A DNA stretch of 39,395 nt from Chryseobacterium sp. 36-9 (lineage in GTDB: Bacteria > Bacteroidota > Bacteroidia > Flavobacteriales > Weeksellaceae): positions 4,423 to 43,817 of the forward strand of contig MKVE01000033.1 in the NCBI GenBank assembly GCA_001898785.1, given 5' to 3'. Below, one piece after another: positions 25,107 through 33,200 of this stretch (position 1 is its first letter; every line of letters begins with the position of its first letter). The notes below the pieces were generated by a model that worked only from the letters and a program-made list of their open reading frames with translations, made no database searches and was not told where the DNA came from. Made by a program: the position numbers and the translations under genes.

Positions 25107-25365
25107 ATTCGTCAATCTTATATTTATTAATATCGAAATCAAAGTCAAAAAGTTCTTTTGGGGTAATACCAAAAGCTGATGACATTTTCAACATCGTTTC
25201 TATAGTTGGATTGCCCTTTCCATTTTCAAATTTATTGTAATTGCTTGAATCGAAATTTGAATTCTGCGCAACCTCATCCATTGAGTTATATTTTGTAGCT
25301 CGAATCTTTTTCAAATTTTCTGAAAACTCAAGCATAAATAATCTTAAGACTTCTTTGCTATCCAT
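25105..25365 (-). CDS. Small XRE-family transcriptional regulator
   Basis: About 86 residues from the ATG at 25365; the TTG at 25386 is a weaker start. A single XRE/Cro-C1 HTH covers about 12-72: MDEVAQNSNFDSSNYNKFEN is the turn and recognition region, then GKGNPTIETMLKMSSAFGI. An acidic tail (FDFDFDINKYKIDE) follows. It has no effector domain. It is divergent from structured RNA B and the SusC operon. A perfect 16-bp palindrome lies 48 nt upstream and a second inverted repeat covers its start codon, so autoregulation is likely. It may also control the divergent transcript. Convergent with the toxin operon through a shared terminator. Confidence 0.85.
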   Translation of the reverse strand: MDSKEVLRLFMLEFSENLKKIRATKYNSMDEVAQNSNFDSSNYNKFENGKGNPTIETMLKMSSAFGITPKELFDFDFDINKYKIDE

Positions 25366-25382
25366 AAATAATGTATTTATGG
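25362..25382 (-). promoter_or_regulatory. Inverted repeat covering the XRE start codon
   Basis: CCATAAATA-ATG-TATTTATGG, perfect 9-bp arms around 3 nt. The gene's ATG (25363-25365) is in one arm, so the mRNA hairpin could hide the start codon, or the DNA could be a regulator site. A near-identical palindrome, CATAAATA-G-TATTTATG, lies at 9006-9022 over the stop of the Mrr-like gene. Confidence 0.45.
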
Positions 25383-25412
25383 GCAATTTTGGATTTTTGA
25401 TTTGAAAATTCG

Positions 25413-25428
25413 TGGTAATATATTACCA
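25413..25428. promoter_or_regulatory. 16-bp perfect palindrome, candidate XRE operator
   Basis: TGGTAATATATTACCA lies between the XRE start and the plus-strand -7 box at 25447, in position to affect both directions. The small XRE regulator is the obvious candidate binder. Confidence 0.6.
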
Positions 25429-25446
25429 TACAATAAATAAAATTAC

Positions 25447-25454
25447 TATATTTG
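25447..25454 (+). promoter_or_regulatory. -7 box for structured RNA B
   Basis: TATATTTG, exact TANNTTTG, 70 nt before the RNA B stem; copy A has the same octamer 81 nt before its stem. No good TTTG is found 19-21 nt upstream. That position instead lies at the edge of the 16-bp palindrome, so the promoter may depend on or be blocked by the regulator. Confidence 0.5.
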
Positions 25455-25459
25455 TAAAA

Positions 25460-25660
25460 TAAGTTACAGAATATGTAATTTTGCGATACTTCAAAGAATA
25501 ATAGAAGCTATTGCTTAGAATCTCAATTCGAAAACTGGTAATTTTAGTATACGAGACGATAAGCAGGAAGCTCACGACCTAGGCGTGGGCTCTCTTATCT
25601 GTATACAAGGTATACCAGTACCCCGAATTGGATAATGTAGAGTTCCACGCCGTCTTTTTC
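25460..25660 (+). ncRNA. Structured RNA element, copy B
   Basis: Hairpin core 25524-25630. The outer stem CAATTCG (25524-25530) pairs with CGAATTG (25624-25630). An internal loop AAA/ACCC follows, then the conserved ACTGGTA (25534-25540) with TACCAGT (25613-25619). Inside are GTATAC (25547-25552) with GTATAC (25601-25606), GATAAG (25558-25563) with CTTATC (25594-25599), and GCTCACG (25570-25576) with CGTGGGC (25584-25590) around an ACCTAGG loop. The 3' end, TAGAGTTCCACGCCGTC followed by five T, resembles that of copy A. Outer and inner stems differ completely from copy A yet stay paired, which argues for selection on RNA structure. Function and family unknown. Confidence 0.6.
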
Positions 25661-26007
25661 CAATGCTGTTCGCTTTTCTACTTCTAAGCACCTTCCAAAA
25701 ATAGTATCAGATTATATGATACAATGAGGTGTACAACTCATTGCGGCTTTTAAAGCTTTCTCGGGACACAATTTCATTCATATTAAATGGCTTTTAGGTG
25801 CCTTGCGGTTAACTAACGACTATCCCCTATCCAAAAGGCACTAAGAAAGTTTTGTTTTCAAATACCTGAATCCAGAAGTAATAATAACTAAAAAATGAAA
25901 TAAAAAATAATCCTTATAAATAAGAAAGCCCTTCCCTATTCAGTTTGCAGACTTCAGGAAAGAGCTAGGTTTATCAAGGAGTTTAATCAAAAAACCCATA
26001 CAAAACT
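25661..26007 (+). other. Hairpin-rich leader before the SusC gene; no gene seen
   Basis: About 350 nt without a credible ORF. Stems: GTATCA (25704-25709)/TGATAC (25717-25722); CAATGAG (25722-25728)/CTCATTG (25737-25743); an imperfect CTTTTAGGTGCCTT (25791-25804) with AAGGCACTAAGAAAG (25835-25849) around 30 nt; and AGCCCTTCC / GGAAAGAGCT between about 25928 and 25970. AAGGAG near 25977 is too far from the ATG to be its ribosome site. It may be a regulatory leader of the SusC/SusD transcript or a 3' extension of RNA B. Confidence 0.4.
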
Positions 26008-29000
26008 ATGAAAAAATCCTATTCTAAAATAGGAAGCATTGGTATTGTCTTTTTGTTAACTGCATTATGCAGTAATGCAAAAGCACAAACCAAGACAGTG
26101 ACCGGAACAGTTACTGTCGGCGAGAATCAGACACCACTTTCTGGAGTCAATGTATCTCAGGAAGGCAGTGATCAAGTTACACAGACCAATTCGAAAGGAT
26201 TTTACATCTTACAAATAAACGGTGAAAATCCCATCATAATTTTCCGACATCCTGAGTATGCAGAAAAAAGAATTACCGTAAATGGTAAAGCTGTTATTAA
26301 TCTTTCATTAGATCAGAAAGTACAGGGCATTGAAGAAGTTGTTGTCAATGCCGGATATTATAAAGTAAAAGAGAAAGAAAGTACCGGTAGTATTGCAAAA
26401 GTTTCAGCGAAGGATATAGAAAATCAGCCTGTGACTAATGTTCTATCTAGTGTTCAGGGACGACTTGCGGGTGTTACTATCACTCAAAATTCAGGAGTTC
26501 CCGGAGGTGGTTATGATATTCAAATAAGAGGTAGAAACAGTTTAAGAAACAAGGACAACAGCACAATTGATGGAAATCAGCCACTTTATGTGATCGATGG
26601 TGTTCCGATGGGTGGAGAAATGACATCACTCTATTCGACTGTTATTCTACCCGGAAGAAGTCTTAATCCTCTCAACAGCATCAATCCAAACGACATTGAA
26701 AAAATTGAAATTTTAAAAGATGCTGATGCAACAGCAATATATGGCTCCCGTGGTGCTAATGGTGTTGTTTTGGTAACTACTAAAAGAGGAAAGTCAAAAC
26801 GACTGAATTTAAATTTTAATACATCCTATGGATTAAGTACAGTGATTTCTAATCTCAATTTGATTAATACATCAGAATATTTATCTATGAGAAAAAAAGC
26901 ATTTGAAAATGATGGAATCAGTACTTATCCTGCAACGGCTTATGATATCAATGGAACTTGGAATCAAGATAGATATACAAACTGGCCGGATAAATTAGTT
27001 GGGAACACAGCAGCTTTGTCAAACACACAATTATCATTAAATGGCGGTGGAGAAACAACCAATTTTTTATTGAGCCTTTCAAATAATGAGCAGACCACTG
27101 TTTTTGGGGAAGACTTTAAATACAAAAGCAAAAACATTTCCAGCCATATCTCGCATCGATCTGCAGACAATAAATTTCAGATGAATATTGCCAATAGTTT
27201 TTCAATTCAGAAAAACAATGTCATTAGAACAGATATTACGAGGCAGGCGTACAATTTAGTTCCAAATGCACCTGAGCTTTACAATTCTGAAGGTGGATTA
27301 AACTGGCAGAATAATACATTTGCCAATCCTGTGGCAGCCTACAATAGCACCTATACAAATGAAAACAAGCAATTTCTTAATAGTATTACAACACAGTATG
27401 AGGTTTATAAAAACTTATTGCTAAAGCTTAATGGTGGATTTAACTACCAGACATTTGAAGAACTTTCGTTACAGCCCAATACAATTTATAATCCGGCTTA
27501 TGCTGCGGGTCAGTCAAGCGCAACTTCGACAGCATCTAAGAATAATCAGGACAGATTTTCTTTCATCATTGAACCACAAATTAACTGGAATTACCAATCT
27601 GAACATCATAAAATCGATGCTTTGGCGGGAGGAACATTTCAAAGAGAGACAAACGAACAAGGGTCAATTGTAGGTGTAGGCTTTGAAAGTAATGCTTTTA
27701 TAACAAATATCGGTGCTGCAAGAACAAAAACAGTTTCAGACCAAATCACAAATGAATACAGATACGCCGCATTTTTTGGGAGGCTTAATTATCAATATTT
27801 AAATAAATATATAATTAATCTGACTGGCAGACGTGATGGAAGCAGTCGCTTTGGTCCAAATAAAAAGTTTGCCAATTTTGCAGCAGTTGGAGGAGCTTGG
27901 TTATTTAAAAAAGAAAAATTTGCCGAAAATCTAGAATGGTTAAGTTTTGGAAAGCTTCGCGGAAGTTATGGTACTGCAGGTAGTGACAACATTGGAGACT
28001 ATCAATATTTAGATACTTATACTGTCTCATCATCATATATCTATAATTCAGTTACAGGATTGATTCCGTCAAGACTCTATAATGGTAACTATAGTTGGGA
28101 AAAAACTAAAAAGCTAGAAGTTGCTTTAGAACTTGGGCTCTTCAAAGACCATATTAATATTACGACAGCTTGGTATAGAAATCTTTCTTCAAATCAATTG
28201 GTGGGCTACCAGCTGCCTTCAATCACTGGCTTTACAAGTGTATTGGCAAATCTTGATGCTACGGTCGAAAACAAAGGATGGGAATTTGAGTTGGCAGCTC
28301 AGCCACTAAAAACAGGGTCTCTTAAATGGGATACTAATTTCAACATTAGTTTTCCAACAAACAAATTAGTTTCATTTCCGGGACTGGAAGGTTCAACGTA
28401 TGCCAATCAATTTATCATTGGGCAATCTACTTCAATTATCAAATTGTATCAACTTGAAGGTATCGATCCTAAAACAGGAAAATACAGTTTTACTGATTTC
28501 AATGGAGATGGAAAGATATCTTCACCTGAAGATAACAAAGTTGCTCAGGACATAAGTGTAAAGTTCTTCGGTGGGTGGTCGAACAGTTTCAGATATAAAA
28601 ATTGGGACGTTTCATTTTTGTTTCAGTTCGTTAAGCAAAAAAACAGAAATTACAACAGTATTATAACTGTTCCTGGCAGTATGAATAATCAGCCAGTCGA
28701 AGTTTTAGATGTCTGGTCAACGGACAACCCTACTGGTACATATATGCCATATACTTCCGGAGTAAACACGCTTCACACATTTTTTCAAAACAGTACAGCA
28801 TCAGTGTCGGACGCATCATTTATCAGATTAAAAAATGTACAATTGGGATATCAGATTCCATTAAAAAACAGCGTCTTCAGAAATGTCAAAATATACATTC
28901 AAGGACAAAATCTTCTCACGGTAACCAAATATTTTGGTGTTGATCCTGAGTTTTTAGCACTGGGCTATCTGCCACCTCTGAAAACATACTCTTTTGGGTT

Positions 29001-29016
29001 ACAGTTCAATCTTTAA
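26008..29016 (+). CDS. SusC/RagA-family TonB-linked outer membrane protein
   Basis: 1002 residues. Signal peptide ends SNAKAQ. Next comes a carboxypeptidase-regulatory-like domain (about 30-105), a TonB-box-like IEEVVVNAGYYKV, and a plug domain with the SusC hallmark (NPNDIEKIEILKDADATAIY followed by GSRGANGVVLVTTKRG). A 22-strand barrel ends in SFGLQFNL. No STN domain is present, so it probably does not signal through an anti-sigma factor. The SusD gene follows at once and an S9 peptidase completes the operon, which suggests uptake of peptides or small proteins rather than glycans. The long structured leader upstream may regulate it. Confidence 0.96.
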   Translation: MKKSYSKIGSIGIVFLLTALCSNAKAQTKTVTGTVTVGENQTPLSGVNVSQEGSDQVTQTNSKGFYILQINGENPIIIFRHPEYAEKRITVNGKAVINLSLDQKVQGIEEVVVNAGYYKVKEKESTGSIAKVSAKDIENQPVTNVLSSVQGRLAGVTITQNSGVPGGGYDIQIRGRNSLRNKDNSTIDGNQPLYVIDGVPMGGEMTSLYSTVILPGRSLNPLNSINPNDIEKIEILKDADATAIYGSRGANGVVLVTTKRGKSKRLNLNFNTSYGLSTVISNLNLINTSEYLSMRKKAFENDGISTYPATAYDINGTWNQDRYTNWPDKLVGNTAALSNTQLSLNGGGETTNFLLSLSNNEQTTVFGEDFKYKSKNISSHISHRSADNKFQMNIANSFSIQKNNVIRTDITRQAYNLVPNAPELYNSEGGLNWQNNTFANPVAAYNSTYTNENKQFLNSITTQYEVYKNLLLKLNGGFNYQTFEELSLQPNTIYNPAYAAGQSSATSTASKNNQDRFSFIIEPQINWNYQSEHHKIDALAGGTFQRETNEQGSIVGVGFESNAFITNIGAARTKTVSDQITNEYRYAAFFGRLNYQYLNKYIINLTGRRDGSSRFGPNKKFANFAAVGGAWLFKKEKFAENLEWLSFGKLRGSYGTAGSDNIGDYQYLDTYTVSSSYIYNSVTGLIPSRLYNGNYSWEKTKKLEVALELGLFKDHINITTAWYRNLSSNQLVGYQLPSITGFTSVLANLDATVENKGWEFELAAQPLKTGSLKWDTNFNISFPTNKLVSFPGLEGSTYANQFIIGQSTSIIKLYQLEGIDPKTGKYSFTDFNGDGKISSPEDNKVAQDISVKFFGGWSNSFRYKNWDVSFLFQFVKQKNRNYNSIITVPGSMNNQPVEVLDVWSTDNPTGTYMPYTSGVNTLHTFFQNSTASVSDASFIRLKNVQLGYQIPLKNSVFRNVKIYIQGQNLLTVTKYFGVDPEFLALGYLPPLKTYSFGLQFNL

Positions 29017-29026
29017 AAAATTTGAA

Positions 29027-30400
29027 ATGAAAACAATTACAAACATTACTATATTATTATTCTCACTATTACTACTCAATCTGATTTCTTGTGAAGAGAT
29101 GCTGGAAGTTGATGTACCGGAAAATCAAATTGATAAAAACAATGTTTTTCAGGACACTCAAACAGCAAATTCCGCATTATCGGCATTATATTCGAGTTTA
29201 CGAGATAATTCTCTACTGGCAGGTGATAAGATGGGATTATTTTTGAGCAATTATACAGATGATCTCACTTGTTATGCAACTACCGCAACAAATGGAATCT
29301 ATGAAATTTCACAAAATCAACTCATTTCCAGCAATGCTGCAGTTTATTCACTGTGGTCAAATACATATCAACAAATCTATTTCTCCAATTCTATCTTAGA
29401 AGGTCTTGAAAAATCATCAGGAATTTCAAACACAGACAAAAGAAGAATGAAAGGTGAAGCATTACTGATACGCTGTATTTTATATTTCTATTTACAGCAA
29501 ATATATGGAGATATTCCTTATTTAACTACAACTGATTACACTGCTAACAACACCTCATCAAAATTGAGTTCTGATGATGTTCTTGTTCGACTTGAAAACG
29601 ATTTGAACGAATGTTATATATTATTAGCAGACGAATACAGTAACTCCGAAAGAATTTTTGTCAATCGTAAAGTTGCAGAACTGATGATGGCAAAGGTATA
29701 TTTTGCAGAGCAGAGACCAGCCGATGCGGAAGCTAAATTAAAATCAATAGCTCAAAGTTCTCTTTATACTTTCGAAACTGACATTGCTAAAGTCTTTCAA
29801 AAGTCAGGAAAACATATTTTGTGGCAATTAAAACCTAAAAATTCAGGAGATGCAACAAAAGAGGCAAGTTTATATTATTTCACAGGTGCAGCACCTTCGA
29901 GCTACGCACTATCGACATCTCTTATGTCCTCCTTTGCATCATCGGATTTCAGAAAATCGAACTGGATGGCAGTAATTACTGTGGGCGCAAACACTTGGTA
30001 TAGAGCCGATAAATATAAAAATCGCTCAAATAATACCACAGAGTACTCCATTGTTTTCAGGCTTGAAGAAGTTTACCTACTATTATCCGAAAGCTTGGCA
30101 AAACAAAACAAACTCAATGAAGCACTGCTATATTTAAATGCTACAAGACAACGTGCTGGACTTTCGGCGGTAACTTCAGGCATTTCACAGTCTGATTTAA
30201 TTACTGAAATCGCAAGTGAGAACCGTAGAGAATTCTTTACAGAGATGGGGCATCGTTTCTTTGATCTCAAAAGGAATAACAATTTAAATTCTCTTATTTC
30301 CTCAAAACCTAATTGGCAGACTAATCATCAACTGTGGCCAATTCCTCAAAAAGATCTTGAACTAAATTCAAATTTAAATCCCCAAAATCCAGGTTACTAA
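29027..30400 (+). CDS. SusD/RagB-family outer-membrane nutrient-binding lipoprotein
   Basis: 457 residues from the ATG at 29027, 10 nt after the SusC stop; an in-frame start at 28994 inside the SusC gene would add a non-signal leader. Lipoprotein signal LLLNLISC, then EEMLEVDVPENQI, the usual SusD N-terminus. SusD TPR helices and the C-terminal AECR-like region (YLNATRQRAGL, ITEIASENRREFFTEMGHRFFDLKR, LWPIPQKDLELN, NPGY) are present. It forms the lid of the SusC transporter and captures substrate. It is somewhat short for the family (500-550). Its TAA overlaps the next ATG (TAATG), so it is translationally coupled to the peptidase gene. Confidence 0.95.
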   Translation: MKTITNITILLFSLLLLNLISCEEMLEVDVPENQIDKNNVFQDTQTANSALSALYSSLRDNSLLAGDKMGLFLSNYTDDLTCYATTATNGIYEISQNQLISSNAAVYSLWSNTYQQIYFSNSILEGLEKSSGISNTDKRRMKGEALLIRCILYFYLQQIYGDIPYLTTTDYTANNTSSKLSSDDVLVRLENDLNECYILLADEYSNSERIFVNRKVAELMMAKVYFAEQRPADAEAKLKSIAQSSLYTFETDIAKVFQKSGKHILWQLKPKNSGDATKEASLYYFTGAAPSSYALSTSLMSSFASSDFRKSNWMAVITVGANTWYRADKYKNRSNNTTEYSIVFRLEEVYLLLSESLAKQNKLNEALLYLNATRQRAGLSAVTSGISQSDLITEIASENRREFFTEMGHRFFDLKRNNNLNSLISSKPNWQTNHQLWPIPQKDLELNSNLNPQNPGY

Positions 30401-32892
30401 TGAGATCATTTAAAAATATAATAATTTTACTGTTACTTGTAGGGATTTCTTTTTGTCAAGGTCAAACGTTGAGAGGCACATTAGAAAAAAAAATGGCTCA
30501 GCAATATCGAATAAAAATTCTTGCGATGTCTCCAAAGGGAAACTGGGTTATAGCAGGAAAACATTATGATATTAACAAAGATACTATTGAAATTTTTTCA
30601 ACAAAGAATAAAATTCAAAAACCTCATCTGTTAACGAAAACCTTAGATATTCCAATTTTTTTACAAGAAGAAGCTGTGGTAGCATTGGCAAAAGATAAAG
30701 CTGTCTTAGTTAGTCTGAATGATAGAAGACAGAAGGTTTTTGACAATATTAAAAGAGTTTTTGCGTCTTCAGACACAGGAACTTTTGCATTACTAAACAC
30801 TGCCGATAAATTGTCTGTCTATAATAACAAAGGGGCATCATACTACGAAATAGATAGTGTAGTCAATATTACGAAAGATAATGTAAGTAAAATTTTTGTC
30901 GTAAGAAAGGGTGAAAATAAATACGAAATCTACGACACTTCTTCCCAAAATAAAAAAAAGATCTACGAGAGCCCTGTGCTTATCAAGAGAATTGAAATAA
31001 GTGATTCAAAGAAAACACTTTATATAATTGAACAAAACAGTACTGATAAAACGGAAAGTTTAGTTTTATTAGATATCAAATCTGGCAATATCTCAAAACC
31101 AATTTTACAAGATATAGATACTGGAGATTACATTGTAGTTAGTGAAATGAATGAAGAAGGAAAGTATTTTGTAAATGGCCAAACGAAGATACCAAAAAAC
31201 AAAAATGTCGAAATATGGTATGGAAATGATGGTGATTTAAGCAAGCATGACACTGGTTTTGATCCAATTGACAAATATTGGATAATTACAAACAATAATC
31301 ATGTAAGCGCAATTGATAATAAAGATTCGAAAAAGATTTTTTTATCTGGCAGTGATAAATATCTTTTCGCTTTTAAAAGAGGAAAACTTCAAAATTATAC
31401 AGTAGATAATCAAAATATTGATTTACAGATTTTAGATACTCAGAATAATACAGCCAAACCCTTTGATATTGTAAAAAGTGCATATTTCACTCTATCCAAA
31501 GATGGAGAATTTAGTATTTACAGAGACTTGCAGGATAAATGGGTGTTATGTAATCTTTCTACGATGAAAAAAGGATATATTCAAGATCACAGTCTGCAAA
31601 ATCCTGTTTTTAGTAAAGACGCGTCATTAATTTACTTTGATTCTCAAAAAGGTATTTTCGTTTATAATATTCAGAAGGATAGACTGATCAAAATTAGCGA
31701 AAATCTAAGTAAAAAAGTTAAAATTTTGAATAAAGAGAGTCTACCATTAATTGGGAGCTATTTCAAGATTTACAGATCGTACCTAAAGAATGATAATTCA
31801 GTTTTAATAAAAGTCAGAGATGACGAAGAAAACAAAACGTCATATTATACCATTGTAAATAAAGATTTAAAATCAATAATAAAATCCTCAGAAAATTATA
31901 TTAGAGATTTCTACTACAACAGAAACGCAAATTTTTTTGCTTATACATTAGAAAATTACAACAAACCGATGTCTTTATATTACGTTGATGATCATAAAAA
32001 AGAACCAATAATTCTTTTAACCAATGAAAATCGAGATGCTGCAGTAAAGAATCTTAAAATTGAAATAATAAATTATATTAATTCGGATTATCAGAAGTTG
32101 AAGGGTATTTTATATTACCCAACTAACTTTGAGCCTAAAAAAAAATATCCTATGATTGTAAGAATTTATCAAATTCAGAATGATTCGGCAAATCAATATG
32201 ATATTATAGGCTATAATAATCCTGCTTCTTTTGATTTGAGAACTTTACTTGACCAAGGCTATTTCGTTTATTTACCCGATATTGTATTTGGTCCAAAAGG
32301 AACAGGTCTTTCAGCATTAGACTGCGTCAATAAAGCATTGGATACAATTCAGAACAGACCGTATATTGATCAGTCGAAAATCGGATTAACAGGGCATTCC
32401 CATGGGGGATATGAGACAAACTTTATTGCTACACATTCAAACCGTTTTGCAGCGTATTTATCTGGTGCTGGTAATAGTGATATTGTACGTTCCTATTTTT
32501 CTTACAATTATAATTTCCACAGCCCATTTTACTGGCAATATGAAAATGGACAATATGAATTGAAATTTCCTTTCAGTGAAAACAAAAAATTGTACTTTGA
32601 CAACAACCCCATTTATAATGTTGAGAAAGTGAATGCGCCCATTCTTTTATGGGCTGGTAAAAAAGACGAAAACATAAAATGGGATCAGGTCATGGAATTT
32701 TATATTGGGTTAAAAAGGAATAATAAAGATGTTATAGCTCTGTTTTATCCAAATCAGGGGCATAATCCAAGTTTTAATTCAGAGGATAGAAAAGATCTTT
32801 ATTATCGAACATTAGAATGGTGGGATTATTTTTTAAAAGATAAAACAAACATAGATTGGATTAACAAACAAATGAAAAAGGATGCTTTATAG
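30400..32892 (+). CDS. S9 (prolyl oligopeptidase)-family serine peptidase, exported
   Basis: 830 residues. Signal peptide about 1-23 (ends CQGQ; the Cys lacks the small residue needed at -1, so it is not an evident lipoprotein). Residues about 40-550 are beta-propeller-like repeats. The C-terminal alpha/beta-hydrolase holds GLTGHSHGGYE (Ser667), WAGKKDENIKW (Asp756) and YPNQGHNPSF (His788), the S9 catalytic triad. It would cut short peptides in the periplasm. TAATG coupling to SusD and no gap suggest that the SusC/SusD pair imports the peptides it digests. The stop codon lies within the terminator hairpin. Confidence 0.93.
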   Translation: MRSFKNIIILLLLVGISFCQGQTLRGTLEKKMAQQYRIKILAMSPKGNWVIAGKHYDINKDTIEIFSTKNKIQKPHLLTKTLDIPIFLQEEAVVALAKDKAVLVSLNDRRQKVFDNIKRVFASSDTGTFALLNTADKLSVYNNKGASYYEIDSVVNITKDNVSKIFVVRKGENKYEIYDTSSQNKKKIYESPVLIKRIEISDSKKTLYIIEQNSTDKTESLVLLDIKSGNISKPILQDIDTGDYIVVSEMNEEGKYFVNGQTKIPKNKNVEIWYGNDGDLSKHDTGFDPIDKYWIITNNNHVSAIDNKDSKKIFLSGSDKYLFAFKRGKLQNYTVDNQNIDLQILDTQNNTAKPFDIVKSAYFTLSKDGEFSIYRDLQDKWVLCNLSTMKKGYIQDHSLQNPVFSKDASLIYFDSQKGIFVYNIQKDRLIKISENLSKKVKILNKESLPLIGSYFKIYRSYLKNDNSVLIKVRDDEENKTSYYTIVNKDLKSIIKSSENYIRDFYYNRNANFFAYTLENYNKPMSLYYVDDHKKEPIILLTNENRDAAVKNLKIEIINYINSDYQKLKGILYYPTNFEPKKKYPMIVRIYQIQNDSANQYDIIGYNNPASFDLRTLLDQGYFVYLPDIVFGPKGTGLSALDCVNKALDTIQNRPYIDQSKIGLTGHSHGGYETNFIATHSNRFAAYLSGAGNSDIVRSYFSYNYNFHSPFYWQYENGQYELKFPFSENKKLYFDNNPIYNVEKVNAPILLWAGKKDENIKWDQVMEFYIGLKRNNKDVIALFYPNQGHNPSFNSEDRKDLYYRTLEWWDYFLKDKTNIDWINKQMKKDAL

Positions 32893-32904
32893 CATCCCTT
32901 TTTT
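32880..32904 (+). terminator. Terminator of the SusC-SusD-S9 operon
   Basis: GGATGC (32880-32885), loop TTTATA, GCATCC (32892-32897), then a six-T run. The stem includes the last codons and the stop of the peptidase gene. Confidence 0.8.
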
Positions 32905-33172
32905 ACTGCAGTCTGAAAAGTTCCTCTCCGCACATTGTCGGGTTGTCCGAAATTTTCTCGTGCAAAGACGAACTGCTGTCGCCCGACCAAACACATGGGG
33001 CTGTGCCCACTGTGTTACACTGTTGTTGTGCGTTTAGACATTCGCCAGTAACGGCATCAATTCTGTAAGCGTCAACAATTGCTTTTGCTGAATTGCTTTT
33101 TGCAGCACTAGTTGCAAATGCTGCGCCTGTGCCAAGTAATACTGTGACTACAGGAATCATTAATTTTTTCAT
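32903..33172 (-). CDS. DUF6520-family small exported protein
   Basis: 89 residues with a signal-like start, MKKLMIPVVTVLLGTGAAFA, and a mature part with YRIDAVTGECLNAQQQC, PCVW and MCGEE: four cysteines that could form two disulfides. The start and the YRI...C pattern are typical of the Bacteroidota DUF6520 family of unknown role. It follows the MauE/DoxX gene (28-nt gap) on the same strand and runs tail to tail with the S9 peptidase gene. Confidence 0.8.
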   Translation of the reverse strand: MKKLMIPVVTVLLGTGAAFATSAAKSNSAKAIVDAYRIDAVTGECLNAQQQCNTVGTAPCVWSGDSSSSLHEKISDNPTMCGEELFRLQ

Positions 33173-33200
33173 ATTAAAGAAATTTGAATTATTGCCTACT

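Noticed and set aside
18836-25630. The two hairpins as transposon terminal inverted repeats of one element
   Set aside because: They are in the same, not opposite, orientation, the flanking stems differ in sequence, and no transposase lies between them.
25414-25660. CRISPR-like array
   Set aside because: There is no regularly repeated unit; only palindromes and one hairpin.
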